Of a stretch of DNA of 64,000 nt, positions 43,701 to 52,018 are shown piece by piece. The first letter of the stretch is position 1; each line of letters begins with the position of its first letter. The DNA comes from Sulfitobacter sp. SK012 (GTDB taxonomy: Bacteria > Pseudomonadota > Alphaproteobacteria > Rhodobacterales > Rhodobacteraceae). Below the pieces are notes generated by a model that saw nothing but the letters and a program-made list of their open reading frames with translations, made no database searches and was not told where the DNA came from. The DNA lies in NCBI RefSeq assembly GCF_003352085.1, contig NZ_CP025804.1, positions 1,054,001-1,118,000 of the forward strand, in the 5' to 3' direction. The position numbers and the translations under genes were made by a program.

Positions 43701-44632
43701 CCTTGGCACCCTTCGTCCGGATTGTAGCCCAAGGCAAGGGCCGCGCCCGCGCCCTCACATTTGCCGAGGCCCAAGAGGCAATGACCGAAATACTGGAAGA
43801 TCGCGCCGCACCCGAGGCCGTGGGTGGGCTGCTGATGGTACTCCGGTTGCGCGGCGAAGAGGCGCAAGAGATTGCAGGTTTTACGGCTGCTTTGCGGGAA
43901 CATGTGTCAGGCGCGCTCCCCGCTGCTGATCTGGATTGGCCAAGCTACGCGGCGGGGCGCAGTCGGGGTGCGCCGCTTTATTTGTTGGCGGCGCGGCTGG
44001 TGGCGCAGGCCGGGGTCCGTATCTCGATGCACGGGCATAACGCGTATCAAAACGCAACGCTCGGGCCCCAAGACATCCGTGCGCTATTGGGGCCGCTGGT
44101 CCGGTATGACCCGCTTTCAGCACTATGTCCCGAGGCGTTCCAATTGCTCGATCTGCGCGCCGATCTTGGCCTGCGCTCCTGCATTAACACGGTTTTGCGC
44201 ATGTGGAACCCGTCCCGCGCAGCCGCCACAGTTCAAGGCGTTTTCCATCCGTCCTACCGCAGTTTGCAGGCCCAAGCTGCGGAAATATTGGGGCAGAAAA
44301 CCCTGAGCATTATCAAAGGTGGCGGCGGCGAGTTTGAGCGGCATCCGTCCAAAGACACAGTCTGTTTCGGGCTGCGTGCAGGTACACACATCCAACAGAC
44401 AGCGCCAGCGATGCTGTCTGAGACCCGCCGCCTGCATGAAGTAGAAGCAGCCGTTGACGCTCTGGCACTTTGGGAGGGTAAAACGCGTGACGTATTCGCA
44501 GAAGCGACAGTGACTGGGACGGCAGCACTCGCCCTCTGGACCGACGACCCAACGACGACAATCGCGCGGGCCCAGGCCACTGCATTAGACTTATGGGCCA
44601 ATCGCGACGCATACGAACGGCTCACCGCATGA
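43697..44632 (+). CDS. TrpD-like glycosyl/phosphoribosyltransferase family protein of the nas operon
   Basis: 311 aa related to anthranilate phosphoribosyltransferase (YbiB/TrpD2 group). It begins with the helical domain FAEAQEAMTEILEDRAAPEA, then VGGLLMVLRLRGEE. The phosphate-loop region normally GTGGD is altered: here the chain reads AAGRSRGAPLYLLAARLVA. It later shows RMWNPSRAA and KGGGGEFERHPSKD, which fit this group. YbiB-type proteins bind nucleic acid rather than make anthranilate. Such a gene often stands in nas operons of alphaproteobacteria, but its job there is not known to me. It overlaps nasA and cysG by 4 bases each. Confidence 0.8.
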   Translation: MTLAPFVRIVAQGKGRARALTFAEAQEAMTEILEDRAAPEAVGGLLMVLRLRGEEAQEIAGFTAALREHVSGALPAADLDWPSYAAGRSRGAPLYLLAARLVAQAGVRISMHGHNAYQNATLGPQDIRALLGPLVRYDPLSALCPEAFQLLDLRADLGLRSCINTVLRMWNPSRAAATVQGVFHPSYRSLQAQAAEILGQKTLSIIKGGGGEFERHPSKDTVCFGLRAGTHIQQTAPAMLSETRRLHEVEAAVDALALWEGKTRDVFAEATVTGTAALALWTDDPTTTIARAQATALDLWANRDAYERLTA

Positions 44633-46077
44633 AGACATTTCCCATGTTCTTTCAGATGGCCGGTCGTAAGGTCGTTATCGTCGGTGGAGGTGAGCAAGCC
44701 GCGCAGAAAACCCGCCTGATGCTCAAAACTGACGCGCATATCGTTGTGATCAGTGATGTACTTGACGACGAGCTCGCTGCATTGGCCGCCTCGGGCCGCA
44801 TCGCGCATCAAAGTGGTCCGGTACAGGAACGCGATTTTGCCAACACAGTGCTGATCTTCATTGCAACAGGATGTCCCGGTGCAGACAGCGCAGTTTATGC
44901 TCTGGCCAAAGCCGCTGGTGCCACGGTAAATGTGGTCGATCAACCAAGTCTGTGCGATGTTATTACGCCCTCGATCGTGGACCGTGACCCAGTGGTTGTG
45001 GCCATCGGGACCGAAGGAACCGCTCCTGTTCTGGCCCGCCAGATCAAGACCCAAGTGGAACAATTGCTGGAACCAAACTTGGGTGATCTGGCAGCCCTTG
45101 CGGGACGTCTGCGCGCCAGTGCGGCGGCACGCCTTGGCCCGCGATTGCGGCGTGATTTGTGGCGTTGGGTGTTTGGGAATACGCCGCGCCGCAGCCATGC
45201 ACGCGGTGCTTCGCGCGAAGCTGCACAGATGATCAAACAGGCGATTGAAACCGGCAATTTTGGTCACGATACGGGGGGAAGTGTCGCTTTGGTCGGTGCT
45301 GGCCCCGGCGCGAAAGACCTGATCACCCTGCGCGGTGTGCAACGCCTTCAGGAAGCAGATGTCATCTATTATGACCGCTTGGTCGATCCTGGAATTCTGG
45401 AACTTGCCCGCAGGGATGCCGAACGTATCTATGTTGGAAAACGACCCGGATGCCACAGTTGGCCGCAGGAAAAGATTACTCAGACGATGGTTACGGCCGC
45501 AAAAAGTGGTGCGCGTGTCGTCCGGTTGAAATGCGGGGATCCTGCAATTTTTGCCCGCAGCTTTGAGGAAATGGAGGCGTTGCGTGACGCCGATATCCCC
45601 TTCGAAGTAGTGCCGGGTGTCACAGCAGCCTGCGGTGCTGCGGCGGCGGCTTCACAGACATTGACGGAACGCGATGCAATCGACACTCTGATCTTGACGA
45701 CGGGCCATCTTGCCAGTGGATATGGCGTGACTGATGCTGTTAAAAATCTGTCCCCGGGCAGCTGTATCGCGCTCTACATGGCAGTGGGTGCGGCAGATGG
45801 TGTAAGCGCGCAATTGTCTGCGAAACCCGGAGCAGCGGATATCTGCGTCACGATTGTCGCAAATGCACAATCTGAAGCGCAGGTAATTGCGACATGCGAT
45901 ATCCAATCTTTGTCGGCAACTCTTGCGCACCACGGGATCAAAAACACGGCCACGATCATTCTAAAATGGCGCAGGAAAGACGGGCATAACCAGCAGGTTT
46001 CAAAGCCAGATATTTCGAAGCCGTATGAAGCCTCTGCTTCGTCACCTTCTCTACTTGACGCGCGTATCTCTGCTTAA
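44629..46077 (+). CDS. cysG: Siroheme synthase (CysG-type fusion)
   Basis: 482 aa that makes siroheme for NirB from uroporphyrinogen III. The N-terminal dehydrogenase/ferrochelatase half shows KVVIVGGGEQAAQKTRLML, VVDQPSLCDVITPSIVDRDP and VAIGTEGTAPVLARQIK. The C-terminal methyltransferase half (from about 222) shows VALVGAGPGAKDLITLRGV, ADVIYYDRLVDPGIL, VGKRPGCHSWPQEKI and VPGVTAACGAAAAA. The SAM-binding loop normally close to RLKGGDP-x-(I/V)FGRG reads RLKCGDPAIFARS, a somewhat divergent version. It is the last gene of the operon and carries a short unrelated tail after ILKWRRK. Confidence 0.92.
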   Translation: MKTFPMFFQMAGRKVVIVGGGEQAAQKTRLMLKTDAHIVVISDVLDDELAALAASGRIAHQSGPVQERDFANTVLIFIATGCPGADSAVYALAKAAGATVNVVDQPSLCDVITPSIVDRDPVVVAIGTEGTAPVLARQIKTQVEQLLEPNLGDLAALAGRLRASAAARLGPRLRRDLWRWVFGNTPRRSHARGASREAAQMIKQAIETGNFGHDTGGSVALVGAGPGAKDLITLRGVQRLQEADVIYYDRLVDPGILELARRDAERIYVGKRPGCHSWPQEKITQTMVTAAKSGARVVRLKCGDPAIFARSFEEMEALRDADIPFEVVPGVTAACGAAAAASQTLTERDAIDTLILTTGHLASGYGVTDAVKNLSPGSCIALYMAVGAADGVSAQLSAKPGAADICVTIVANAQSEAQVIATCDIQSLSATLAHHGIKNTATIILKWRRKDGHNQQVSKPDISKPYEASASSPSLLDARISA

Positions 46078-46175
46078 AGATTGGTCGAAGTGCGCTGTCT
46101 TCTTAAAGGACTGCCTCCAAGGCAAGCGCGTACCTGCGAATATCGGCAAGTACGGCAAATCTCATCTTGATATTC

Positions 46176-46481
46176 TCACATTTTCTGACAATCAGCTTTG
46201 CGCCCGCCCGCAATATTGACCATCAGTTGTGGTCTTGTCTGACCACCCAGTGCAGTCAAAGCGGCGATGGTTGCCAGATACCGGTCACGCAAGGGTAACC
46301 CAGTCCGAGCGTACTGGCGACCATATGCAAAGTCGACGACCCCCTCGGCCCTACCGGGCAGTAGGTGGCCATCGCGCGCATTCAGCGAGTCTTCCATGCC
46401 CGGGTTCAAACGTTCGGAAAGGTCTCTGCCTGTTTGTGTTGTATTTTTGTCATGGCGTTTCCTGTTTTTAAGAGTTTCCAT
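46176..46481 (-). pseudogene. Carboxymuconolactone decarboxylase-family remnant
   Basis: The frame reads GRDLSERLNPGMEDSLNA, GVVDFAYGRQYARTGLPLRD and YLATIAALTALGGQTRPQLM, typical of the first 80 residues of CMD/AhpD-like proteins. After VNIAGG the frame leaves the family and stops, so the conserved C-terminal helix pair is missing. A better start (ATG at 46453, with AGGA upstream) reads a different frame for its first residues, so a frameshift near the 5' end is also likely. It lies 10 bases downstream of the LysR gene on the same strand. Confidence 0.65.
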
Positions 46482-46491
46482 GTTCCAGCGA

Positions 46492-47406
46492 TTAAGACCC
46501 CGTCATTTTATATTCTGGAACATCCCGGAATTGGTGCACAAGGAAATCAATGAACGCACGTGTTTTTGGCGCAAGGTTGCGTTTGTCGGCAAACATTATC
46601 GCCAGTTCGGTACTTGGCGGCGCGTAATCCGGCAAAACATGCACCAACGCGCCCGACTGGAACTTTTGGTCCGCCATATAGCTCGGGAGCCGTGCAATAC
46701 CGATGCCGGCAAGCGCGGCGTGAAAGATTACGTCAGTGCTGTTACCCTCAAAACGCCCCTGTGCCTCAAAGCCTTGACCAGTGAATGGATCGGGGTTGTC
46801 CCACGCGTTCCGCTTGCCGTTTCCAGCAATCCTGAGACAATTGTGCTGCCTCAAATCGTCAAGACTTTTTGGGGTTCCGCACCGTTCCAGATAGGCAGGT
46901 GACGCACATAAGGCCCGACGGCTTTGCATGATGCGCCGGACCATGACGTCAGGAATTTTGCGTTGCTCGGCAAAGCCTATGCCAGCGTCAAAGCCTTCGC
47001 TCTGCAGGTCTACAACGCGATCCGTAAGTTCCAATGAGACTTGAACTTCGGGGTTTTCCTCTAGAAATGCAGGTAAAACAGGGATCAACTGAGCCTTACC
47101 AAATGCAACGCTGGACGCGATTCTGAGTATCCCACGCGGGATACCGTCCAAGTTCAGGATCAGCGCCTCGGCCTCTTTGTACTTTTCCGCCATGGCTTTG
47201 CACTTTTCGTAAAATTCCTGACCTTCCTGTGTCGGTGTCACGCCCGTTCTGGTCCGATTAAGCAAACGGTAGTGAATCTGATCCTCAAGCAGGCCAATTT
47301 GTTTGCTGACCGCAGAGGGCGTCTGTCCGATGTTGCGTGCCGCAGCCGAAATGCTGCCGCGTTCGACAACAGTCGCAAAGGTCAACATCTGCGCAGAAAT
47401 ATCCAT
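46492..47406 (-). CDS. LysR-family transcriptional regulator (CrgA-like)
   Basis: 304 aa. N-terminal winged helix (LTFATVVERGSISAAARNIG, QTPSAVSKQIGLLEDQIHYR, LLNRTRTGVTPTQEG) followed by a LysR effector domain (RIASSVAFGKAQLIPVLPAF, DRVVDLQSEGFDAGIGFAEQ, GFEAQGRFEGNSTDVIFHAA, LAGIGIARLPSYMA). The CrgA-type DAGIGFAEQ segment and short linker are typical. It could have controlled the broken decarboxylase-family gene next to it. It is divergent from the DUF1127 pair. The RBS is GGAAG. Confidence 0.88.
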   Translation of the reverse strand: MDISAQMLTFATVVERGSISAAARNIGQTPSAVSKQIGLLEDQIHYRLLNRTRTGVTPTQEGQEFYEKCKAMAEKYKEAEALILNLDGIPRGILRIASSVAFGKAQLIPVLPAFLEENPEVQVSLELTDRVVDLQSEGFDAGIGFAEQRKIPDVMVRRIMQSRRALCASPAYLERCGTPKSLDDLRQHNCLRIAGNGKRNAWDNPDPFTGQGFEAQGRFEGNSTDVIFHAALAGIGIARLPSYMADQKFQSGALVHVLPDYAPPSTELAIMFADKRNLAPKTRAFIDFLVHQFRDVPEYKMTGS

Positions 47407-47537
47407 TTTACATCACTTCCCTGTGCCAATCCGGAACAGGTCCTTTGCCAAATCGCCCAATTGTGAGCGCTACCAAACACTCGTATCTCTGCAGTGCAGC
47501 ATCAATACTGCATCGCAGCAATAGACGAGGTAATCAC

Positions 47538-47762
47538 ATGGCAGTTACACGATCAAATTCTGGGCTAGATGTCGTTTTGGATGCTGGCCGCTCAATTTTT
47601 CATCAAACGCTTGATCAGATCCGACAGGCGCTGGCCAAACGCAAGGTCTACCGCGCCACGTTTTTTGAGCTTGCGGGGCTCACGGACCGCGAACTCAAAG
47701 ACCTGGGCATCCCGCGCAGCAACATCAAGAGAATAGCGAAGGAGGCCGCTTATGACTGTTAA
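47538..47762 (+). CDS. DUF1127 protein (first of tandem pair)
   Basis: 74 aa from the ATG at 47538; the longer open frame upstream has no support. The C-terminal DUF1127 helix pair is clear: FFELAGLTDRELKDLGIPRS, then NIKRIAKEAAYD. Small Arg-rich DUF1127 proteins act in phosphate and carbon metabolism and RNA turnover in alphaproteobacteria. The second copy overlaps this one by 11 bases. The promoter region is shared with the divergent LysR gene (131-base gap). Confidence 0.8.
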   Translation: MAVTRSNSGLDVVLDAGRSIFHQTLDQIRQALAKRKVYRATFFELAGLTDRELKDLGIPRSNIKRIAKEAAYDC

Positions 47763-48009
47763 CTCACATACGGGCGGACCTGACACCGGTCACGCGGCCA
47801 CCGCTTCAATCTCTTTGTCAAAGATGGCCCATGGCTTTGTTTCGATGCTGGCGCGGATAGGGGTCAAAGCGCATTCCATAGTGAAATCCCTTCAAATGGC
47901 CAGAATGCTGTCCACCCTCGCGAACATGAGCGACCATCAGCTTGCCCAGATCGGTATCCGGCGCTCCGACATACCCAAGTATGCAGAGACGTTGATGGCT
48001 GAGGAATAA
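47752..48009 (+). CDS. DUF1127 protein (second of tandem pair)
   Basis: 85 aa with a long Ser/Ala-rich N-terminal part. A C-terminal DUF1127-like segment follows (RMLSTLANMSDHQLAQIGIR-(RSDIPKYAETLM)), in which D-x-Q-L-A-x-I-G-I-x-R-S-D-I is the family core. It overlaps the first gene by 11 bases in another frame, so the two are coupled. A strong terminator hairpin follows at 48126. Confidence 0.8.
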   Translation: MTVNSHTGGPDTGHAATASISLSKMAHGFVSMLARIGVKAHSIVKSLQMARMLSTLANMSDHQLAQIGIRRSDIPKYAETLMAEE

Positions 48010-48125
48010 AGGACAGGCCGATCGGTCTGAGAAATACACGAAAAGTGTTGGTTCTCGCTCCTCCCAGAGTAAGCCAGCACGAGCGGCGGCGGCAACAAAA
48101 CCAACAGGGAGCGCCAATGCACAGG

Positions 48126-48159
48126 GCCAGCATCTTCACCTCCTCCCGAAGATGCTGGC
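48126..48159 (+). terminator. Strong terminator after the DUF1127 pair
   Basis: Perfect 12-bp stem GCCAGCATCTTC / GAAGATGCTGGC with a 10-base loop ACCTCCTCCC, then CAAACTTTTTGGG. The T-run fits Rho-independent termination. The CU-rich loop could also pair with ribosome binding sites. Confidence 0.75.
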
Positions 48160-48192
48160 TCAAACTTTTTGGGCAAACGGGAGTGTAAATTA

Positions 48193-48265
48193 ATGCGTCT
48201 CAACAGACATCCTCAGAATATTCTGGTCGGTCGTCTTTATGCGACCAATCAAGACAACATTTCCG
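48193..48265 (+). other. Short frame cut by IS6 copy 2
   Basis: ATG at 48193 with GGGAG upstream starts MRLNRHPQNILVGRLYATNQ and then runs into the IS6 end, where it meets TGA at 48271. It may be the first 25 codons of a gene removed by the insertion, but it is too short to identify. Confidence 0.3.
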
Positions 48266-49083
48266 GGCACTGACAGAAGAAAACTGGTTAAGGCGGGCAG
48301 GGTGGACGACTAGCGTCGCCGGATGATAAAAAGGTCCCCTTTCCGCTACTTCAAGACGTCTCCCGAAATCATCCGCTTGGCGGTTATGATGTATGTGCGT
48401 TATCCACTTTCGCTTCGAAATGTGGAAGATCTGCTGCACGAACTCGGTATTTATTTTTGCCATGAATCGGTCCGGCTTTGGTGGAACCGTTTCGGCCCAT
48501 TGTTTGCCGCTGAGATCCAAAAGAAACGGATTCGGCAACTTCGTGCTCACTCGAATTGGCAATGGCACTTGGACGAAGTGTTCGTAAAAATCAACGGAGA
48601 AACCCACTATCTCTGGGGGGCCTTGGATCACGAAGGCGAGGTGCCGGAGAGCTATGCTACCAAGCGCGGCGACCGCAAAGCAGCCTTGAAATTCCTCAGA
48701 AAAACAATGAAGCGCTTTGGTCCGCCACATGTCATCGTAACCGATCTACTGCGGTCATACGGTGCCGCGATGAAGGTTATCGGCAATGTGGACAAACAGG
48801 AAACCGGCCGCTGCCTGAACAACAGGGCCGAGAATTCACATCAGCCTTTTCGACGAAGAGAGCGGGGGATGCTGCGCTCCAGACGAACGCGAACATTGCA
48901 GAAATTCGTCTCCGTCCACTCTTCGGTCCACAATCATTTCAACCAAGAACGCCACCTTTACTCACGCGCCAATTTCAAGCTGAACCGAACCGCCGCTCTC
49001 ACCGAGTGGCGTTAACTCTGTGCGGCATAAAGGGCAGCTTCATTGTCCTTACAGAGACTGGTTCGCATTCGTCTGACAGCACC
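48266..49083 (+). mobile_element. IS6-family insertion sequence, copy 2
   Basis: 818 bp, the same length and orientation as copy 1. Ends are GGCACTGACAGA (48266-48277) and TCTGACAGCACC (49072-49083). Flanking octamers are CATTTCCG and CGCTGGGT, so no target duplication is left and no cross-match with copy 1 flanks is seen. Its right end cuts norC. Confidence 0.85.
48323..49015 (+). CDS. IS6-family transposase, copy 2
   Basis: 230 aa. The catalytic triad is present: D in WHLDEVFVKI, D in VTDLLRSYGAA, E in NNRAENSHQPFRRRER. Compared with copy 1 the region LLHELGIYFCHESVRLWW is the most changed, and the C-terminus is five residues shorter because TAA follows LTEWR. About 88 percent identical to copy 1 by direct counting. 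It looks intact. Confidence 0.92.
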   Translation: MIKRSPFRYFKTSPEIIRLAVMMYVRYPLSLRNVEDLLHELGIYFCHESVRLWWNRFGPLFAAEIQKKRIRQLRAHSNWQWHLDEVFVKINGETHYLWGALDHEGEVPESYATKRGDRKAALKFLRKTMKRFGPPHVIVTDLLRSYGAAMKVIGNVDKQETGRCLNNRAENSHQPFRRRERGMLRSRRTRTLQKFVSVHSSVHNHFNQERHLYSRANFKLNRTAALTEWR

Positions 49084-49408
49084 CGCTGGGTTGCGATTCC
49101 ATCCAGCCCTGTAATATCTCGAACGCGCCTTCTGGGTCGTCCAAGACACCCCAACGGGTCATCACGTTACCAACCTCGGGCGCAAAATATGCCCCTTCGC
49201 CGTGTAATGTGTGACAGTTGATGCAGGAATTGCGTTCCCAGACATGCTTGCCAAGGACGACCTCCTCGGTCAGCGGCATGCCTGCGGTCGATACGTTGAC
49301 GACATACCGATGCGATTGCGCAGTGAGCACGATGAATATCACAACGAAGAAAAGAGATCCTGCATAGAAGATATTGCGTGCCCGTGATTTCGTCAGGATT
49401 TCGGCCAT
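49084..49408 (-). pseudogene. norC: Nitric oxide reductase cytochrome c subunit, C-terminus lost to IS6
   Basis: The start has GGAGG upstream and reads MAEILTKSRARNIFYAGSLF, then a membrane anchor (FFVVIFIVLTAQS). The periplasmic heme-binding CINCHTLHGEGAYFAPEVGN with CxxCH and VMTRWG follows. The native sequence ends at MESQPS, where IS6 starts; the frame then runs ten codons into the IS. Complete NorC proteins go on for about 40 residues that carry the heme Met ligand region and end the domain. norB, normally next to it, is not in the window. The gene is therefore non-functional. Confidence 0.88.
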
Positions 49409-50073
49409 CCCTCAACCTCCATTAAAAATGATATGGAGACAGCAATATCAGGATCGAATGCCGCGAAGTTTGGGGTAGCACAACGTTTGAAGTATCTGGC
49501 GTCAGCGCCTTCAGGCCGAGTAAGAGTGGTGCTGAAACTTCCGCCACTTAAAATACAAAGGGGTATTTTATGTGGTGTAATGGCCTTATATTGTTATTTA
49601 TCAATAATATAAGGTAAGGACGTGGCGGATTTCTTTTGCACCCCGCACCAAGTTTTTTTGATGTAAGTAGGAATTTGGGTCGTGCTGCGCTTCTAACGTC
49701 CCCAAATTTGTCCGCCAATCTGAATTTGCATGGTGGCTTCTTGTCTTGGTTCTGACGCCGTGCAAAATTGACAGATGAAAGCGGTTAAGCACAAACCTCC
49801 AGATATCGGATCATCTCTGGTCCACTGGCTGCGGGGTTTCTTTGTGTGTAGTTTGGCCGGCTAACCGTTTTATATTAGAGAAATTTCATGTTGAACTTTG
49901 AAACCAGCTCTTCGAGTGAAGGCCTTTGAAGGGCTGTCTAGGCCCTGAGGGGGGTTGTCCCCAGATGCGCCCTCAAAACGCCAGCCCGCCTGAGAGCAGG
50001 CGTACAGCACCACGGCACACGGCGAATGCGTTGTGTTGTCCGACGATGAATTTCACATAACTGAAAGACCGAC
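49409..50073. other. norC upstream region and leader of the next operon; no gene seen
   Basis: About 660 bases. It contains an FNR/NnrR-like box at 49591-49604 and two small hairpins near the right end: AGGGC...GCCCT around 49930-49945, and CGCCTG-AGAG-CAGGCG at 49987-50002 with a four-base loop. The hairpins lie 70-140 bases before the Gfo/Idh-type gene and could be part of its leader. Confidence 0.45.
49591..49604. promoter_or_regulatory. FNR/NnrR-like box upstream of norC
   Basis: TTGTTATTTATCAA fits TTGAT-N4-ATCAA with one mismatch. Nor genes in denitrifying alphaproteobacteria are controlled by NnrR/Dnr-type FNR relatives through such boxes. The centre is about 190 bases from the norC start, which is far, so a long 5' leader would be required. 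Confidence 0.5.
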
Positions 50074-51036
50074 ATGACCATTAGAACAGCAATCATCGGC
50101 TTGGGGATCATGGGCCAGCGCATGCTTGAACACATGACGCTGCACCCTGCATACACGGTTTCTGCAATTTGGGACCCTGATGCTAAAGCGTGTCGGGTGG
50201 CCCAAGAATTGGCTCCCGCTGCAGTACTGGCTGCGTCCGCAGAAGATGCGATTGCCACGGCCGATTTGGTTTACCTTGCCTGCCCCCCTGCGCCGAGAAA
50301 AGCGTACGCGCAGGCCACAGCTGCCTTAGGTAAAGCGGTATTTCTCGAAAAACCACTTGGTGTTGATGTGGACGAAAGCCGCGATCTGGTCAAAAACCTG
50401 ACGCTGTCCAATGTCCCCACCGCTGTGAACTTCACGCAGGCCGCTGGGGCCGCCTTGACCGATGTCTCGATGGCCGCAAAGGCGGGGGATATGGGCAACC
50501 TTATGGGGGTCGATATTGTTGTCACCTATGCAGATTGGCCCCGGGCATGGCAAAAGGCAGCGGATTGGCTGCGGTTTCGCAATGAGGGCGGCATGACACG
50601 CGAGGTGATCTCGCATTTCTTGTTCTTTAGCGAACGTATCCTTGGGCCCCTTGAACTTGTTTGGGCGCAGCCTGACTACCCGGCACAGGGCGATCTGTGT
50701 GAGACCCATGTCGCGGCGCGGCTGGTCAATGCAGATGGCCTGCCCGTGACGATCATGGGCAGCGTTGGCGGGGCACAGCCTGACAGGCAAGAAGTGACCG
50801 TGAAGGGGTCCAAGGTAAGTCGACGTATTTCGAATTTTGCGGATGATGCGATGTCTTCGGGTGGGGATTTTGTACCCATTGGAAACAAACCAGCAGATAC
50901 GCGAGCAACGGGTCTAAAGGCACAGTTAGATGACCTAGTTTTGTGCGTCCAAAATAAGCCGAACCGATTGGCGACAATTGACGAAGCGCTGCGGGTACAA
51001 ATCCTGATCGAACGCATCCTGAAGACACACGCTTAA
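50074..51036 (+). CDS. Gfo/Idh/MocA-family oxidoreductase
   Basis: 320 aa. An N-terminal Rossmann fold binds NAD(P) (TAIIGLGIMGQRMLEHM, then YTVSAIWDPDA), followed by VYLACPPAPRKAY and VFLEKPLGVDVDES, where EKP is the family lysine motif. The C-terminal domain shows GGMTREVISHFLFF, with the His expected near the active site. Members oxidise or reduce sugars, inositols or related alcohols; the substrate is not evident. It is the first gene of an operon with an acetamidase-type and a gamma-glutamyltransferase gene. Confidence 0.85.
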   Translation: MTIRTAIIGLGIMGQRMLEHMTLHPAYTVSAIWDPDAKACRVAQELAPAAVLAASAEDAIATADLVYLACPPAPRKAYAQATAALGKAVFLEKPLGVDVDESRDLVKNLTLSNVPTAVNFTQAAGAALTDVSMAAKAGDMGNLMGVDIVVTYADWPRAWQKAADWLRFRNEGGMTREVISHFLFFSERILGPLELVWAQPDYPAQGDLCETHVAARLVNADGLPVTIMGSVGGAQPDRQEVTVKGSKVSRRISNFADDAMSSGGDFVPIGNKPADTRATGLKAQLDDLVLCVQNKPNRLATIDEALRVQILIERILKTHA

Positions 51037-51052
51037 AACTGAGGGAACACCC

Positions 51053-51994
51053 ATGACCCATGCGACCTTGAAGGCATCGACAAAAACCTGCCACTGGGGC
51101 TTTTTCGACGCCGCTTTGCCAGCCGCCGTGACAATTTCCAGCGGTGAAGAGATCATAATCGACTCCATATCAGGTGGCCCCAAGAACCTCCCGGGGGATG
51201 GATATCATGTCCCCTCCGAACTATTGGACATGCACGCCGCGGGTGCCCCTTCCGTTCCGGGACATATCCTAACCGGTCCTGTGGCCGTGTCAGGTGCGAT
51301 GCCGGGTGATGTGCTGCAAGTCGACATTCTGGACGTCTCATTGCGGCAAGACTGGGGGTTCAACTTTTTGGGACCCTTGAAAGGTACGCTGCCGAATGAC
51401 TTCCCAAACCATCACCACACAATCATCCCACTTGATGCAGAGCGAGGGGTCGCAACCCTGCCATGGGGGTTAGAGCTTAAACTCGCTCCGTTCTTTGGCG
51501 TGATGGGGGTGGCTCCTCCGCCAACGTGGGGCCGCATTTCCACGATCGAACCGCGGGTACATGGAGGCAATATCGACAACAAAGAACTTGTTGCTGGCAC
51601 CACGTTATTTTTGCCGATTTTTGCCGAAGGGGCGTTGTTTTCTTGTGGAGATGGGCACGGGGCACAGGGGGATGGCGAGGTTTGCGTCACGGCGATTGAA
51701 ACGGCCTTGAAGGGGCGCTTTCGGTTGACCGTTTTGAAGAACCGGGATCTGTCTTATCCGCAAGCCGAAACCCCAACCCACTATATCACGATGGGCATGG
51801 ACCCTGATCTTGATCGCTGCGCAGAAATGGCGTTGCGCGACATGATCACACTTGTATCACAGCGGGCGGGAATAAGTCGCGAAGATGCCTATATGTTGTG
51901 TAGCCTTGCAGGGGATTTGCGGATCACACAAACAGTAAATCGCGAAAAAGGCGTGCATATGATGATGGCGAAAAACCTCATAGACACACATTAA
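51053..51994 (+). CDS. Acetamidase/formamidase-family amidase
   Basis: 313 aa of the FmdA/AmdA family, which releases ammonia from formamide or acetamide. Family features: HVPSELLDMHAAGAPSVPGH, ILTGPVAVSGAMPGDVLQVD, FGVMGVAPPPTWGRISTIEP, GGNIDNKELVAGTTLFLPIF, LFSCGDGHGAQGDGEVCVTA and the C-terminal DLRITQTVNREKGVHMMM. GGN-(M/I)D and G-D-x-H-x-x-(Q)GDGE are the metal-binding segments and are intact. It starts 17 bases after the oxidoreductase. Its neighbours suggest release of an amide nitrogen from a larger compound. Confidence 0.88.
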   Translation: MTHATLKASTKTCHWGFFDAALPAAVTISSGEEIIIDSISGGPKNLPGDGYHVPSELLDMHAAGAPSVPGHILTGPVAVSGAMPGDVLQVDILDVSLRQDWGFNFLGPLKGTLPNDFPNHHHTIIPLDAERGVATLPWGLELKLAPFFGVMGVAPPPTWGRISTIEPRVHGGNIDNKELVAGTTLFLPIFAEGALFSCGDGHGAQGDGEVCVTAIETALKGRFRLTVLKNRDLSYPQAETPTHYITMGMDPDLDRCAEMALRDMITLVSQRAGISREDAYMLCSLAGDLRITQTVNREKGVHMMMAKNLIDTH

Positions 51995-52018
51995 AGTACT
52001 GAAAATAAGGACACCTCC

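Noticed and set aside
43697..44632. Anthranilate phosphoribosyltransferase of tryptophan synthesis
   Set aside because: No trp genes are near, the canonical GTGGD loop is not seen, and it is embedded in the nas operon.
44254..45456. 400-codon minus-strand frame opposite the TrpD-like and cysG genes
   Set aside because: Long but a shadow; the plus strand carries clear family motifs and 4-base gene overlaps.
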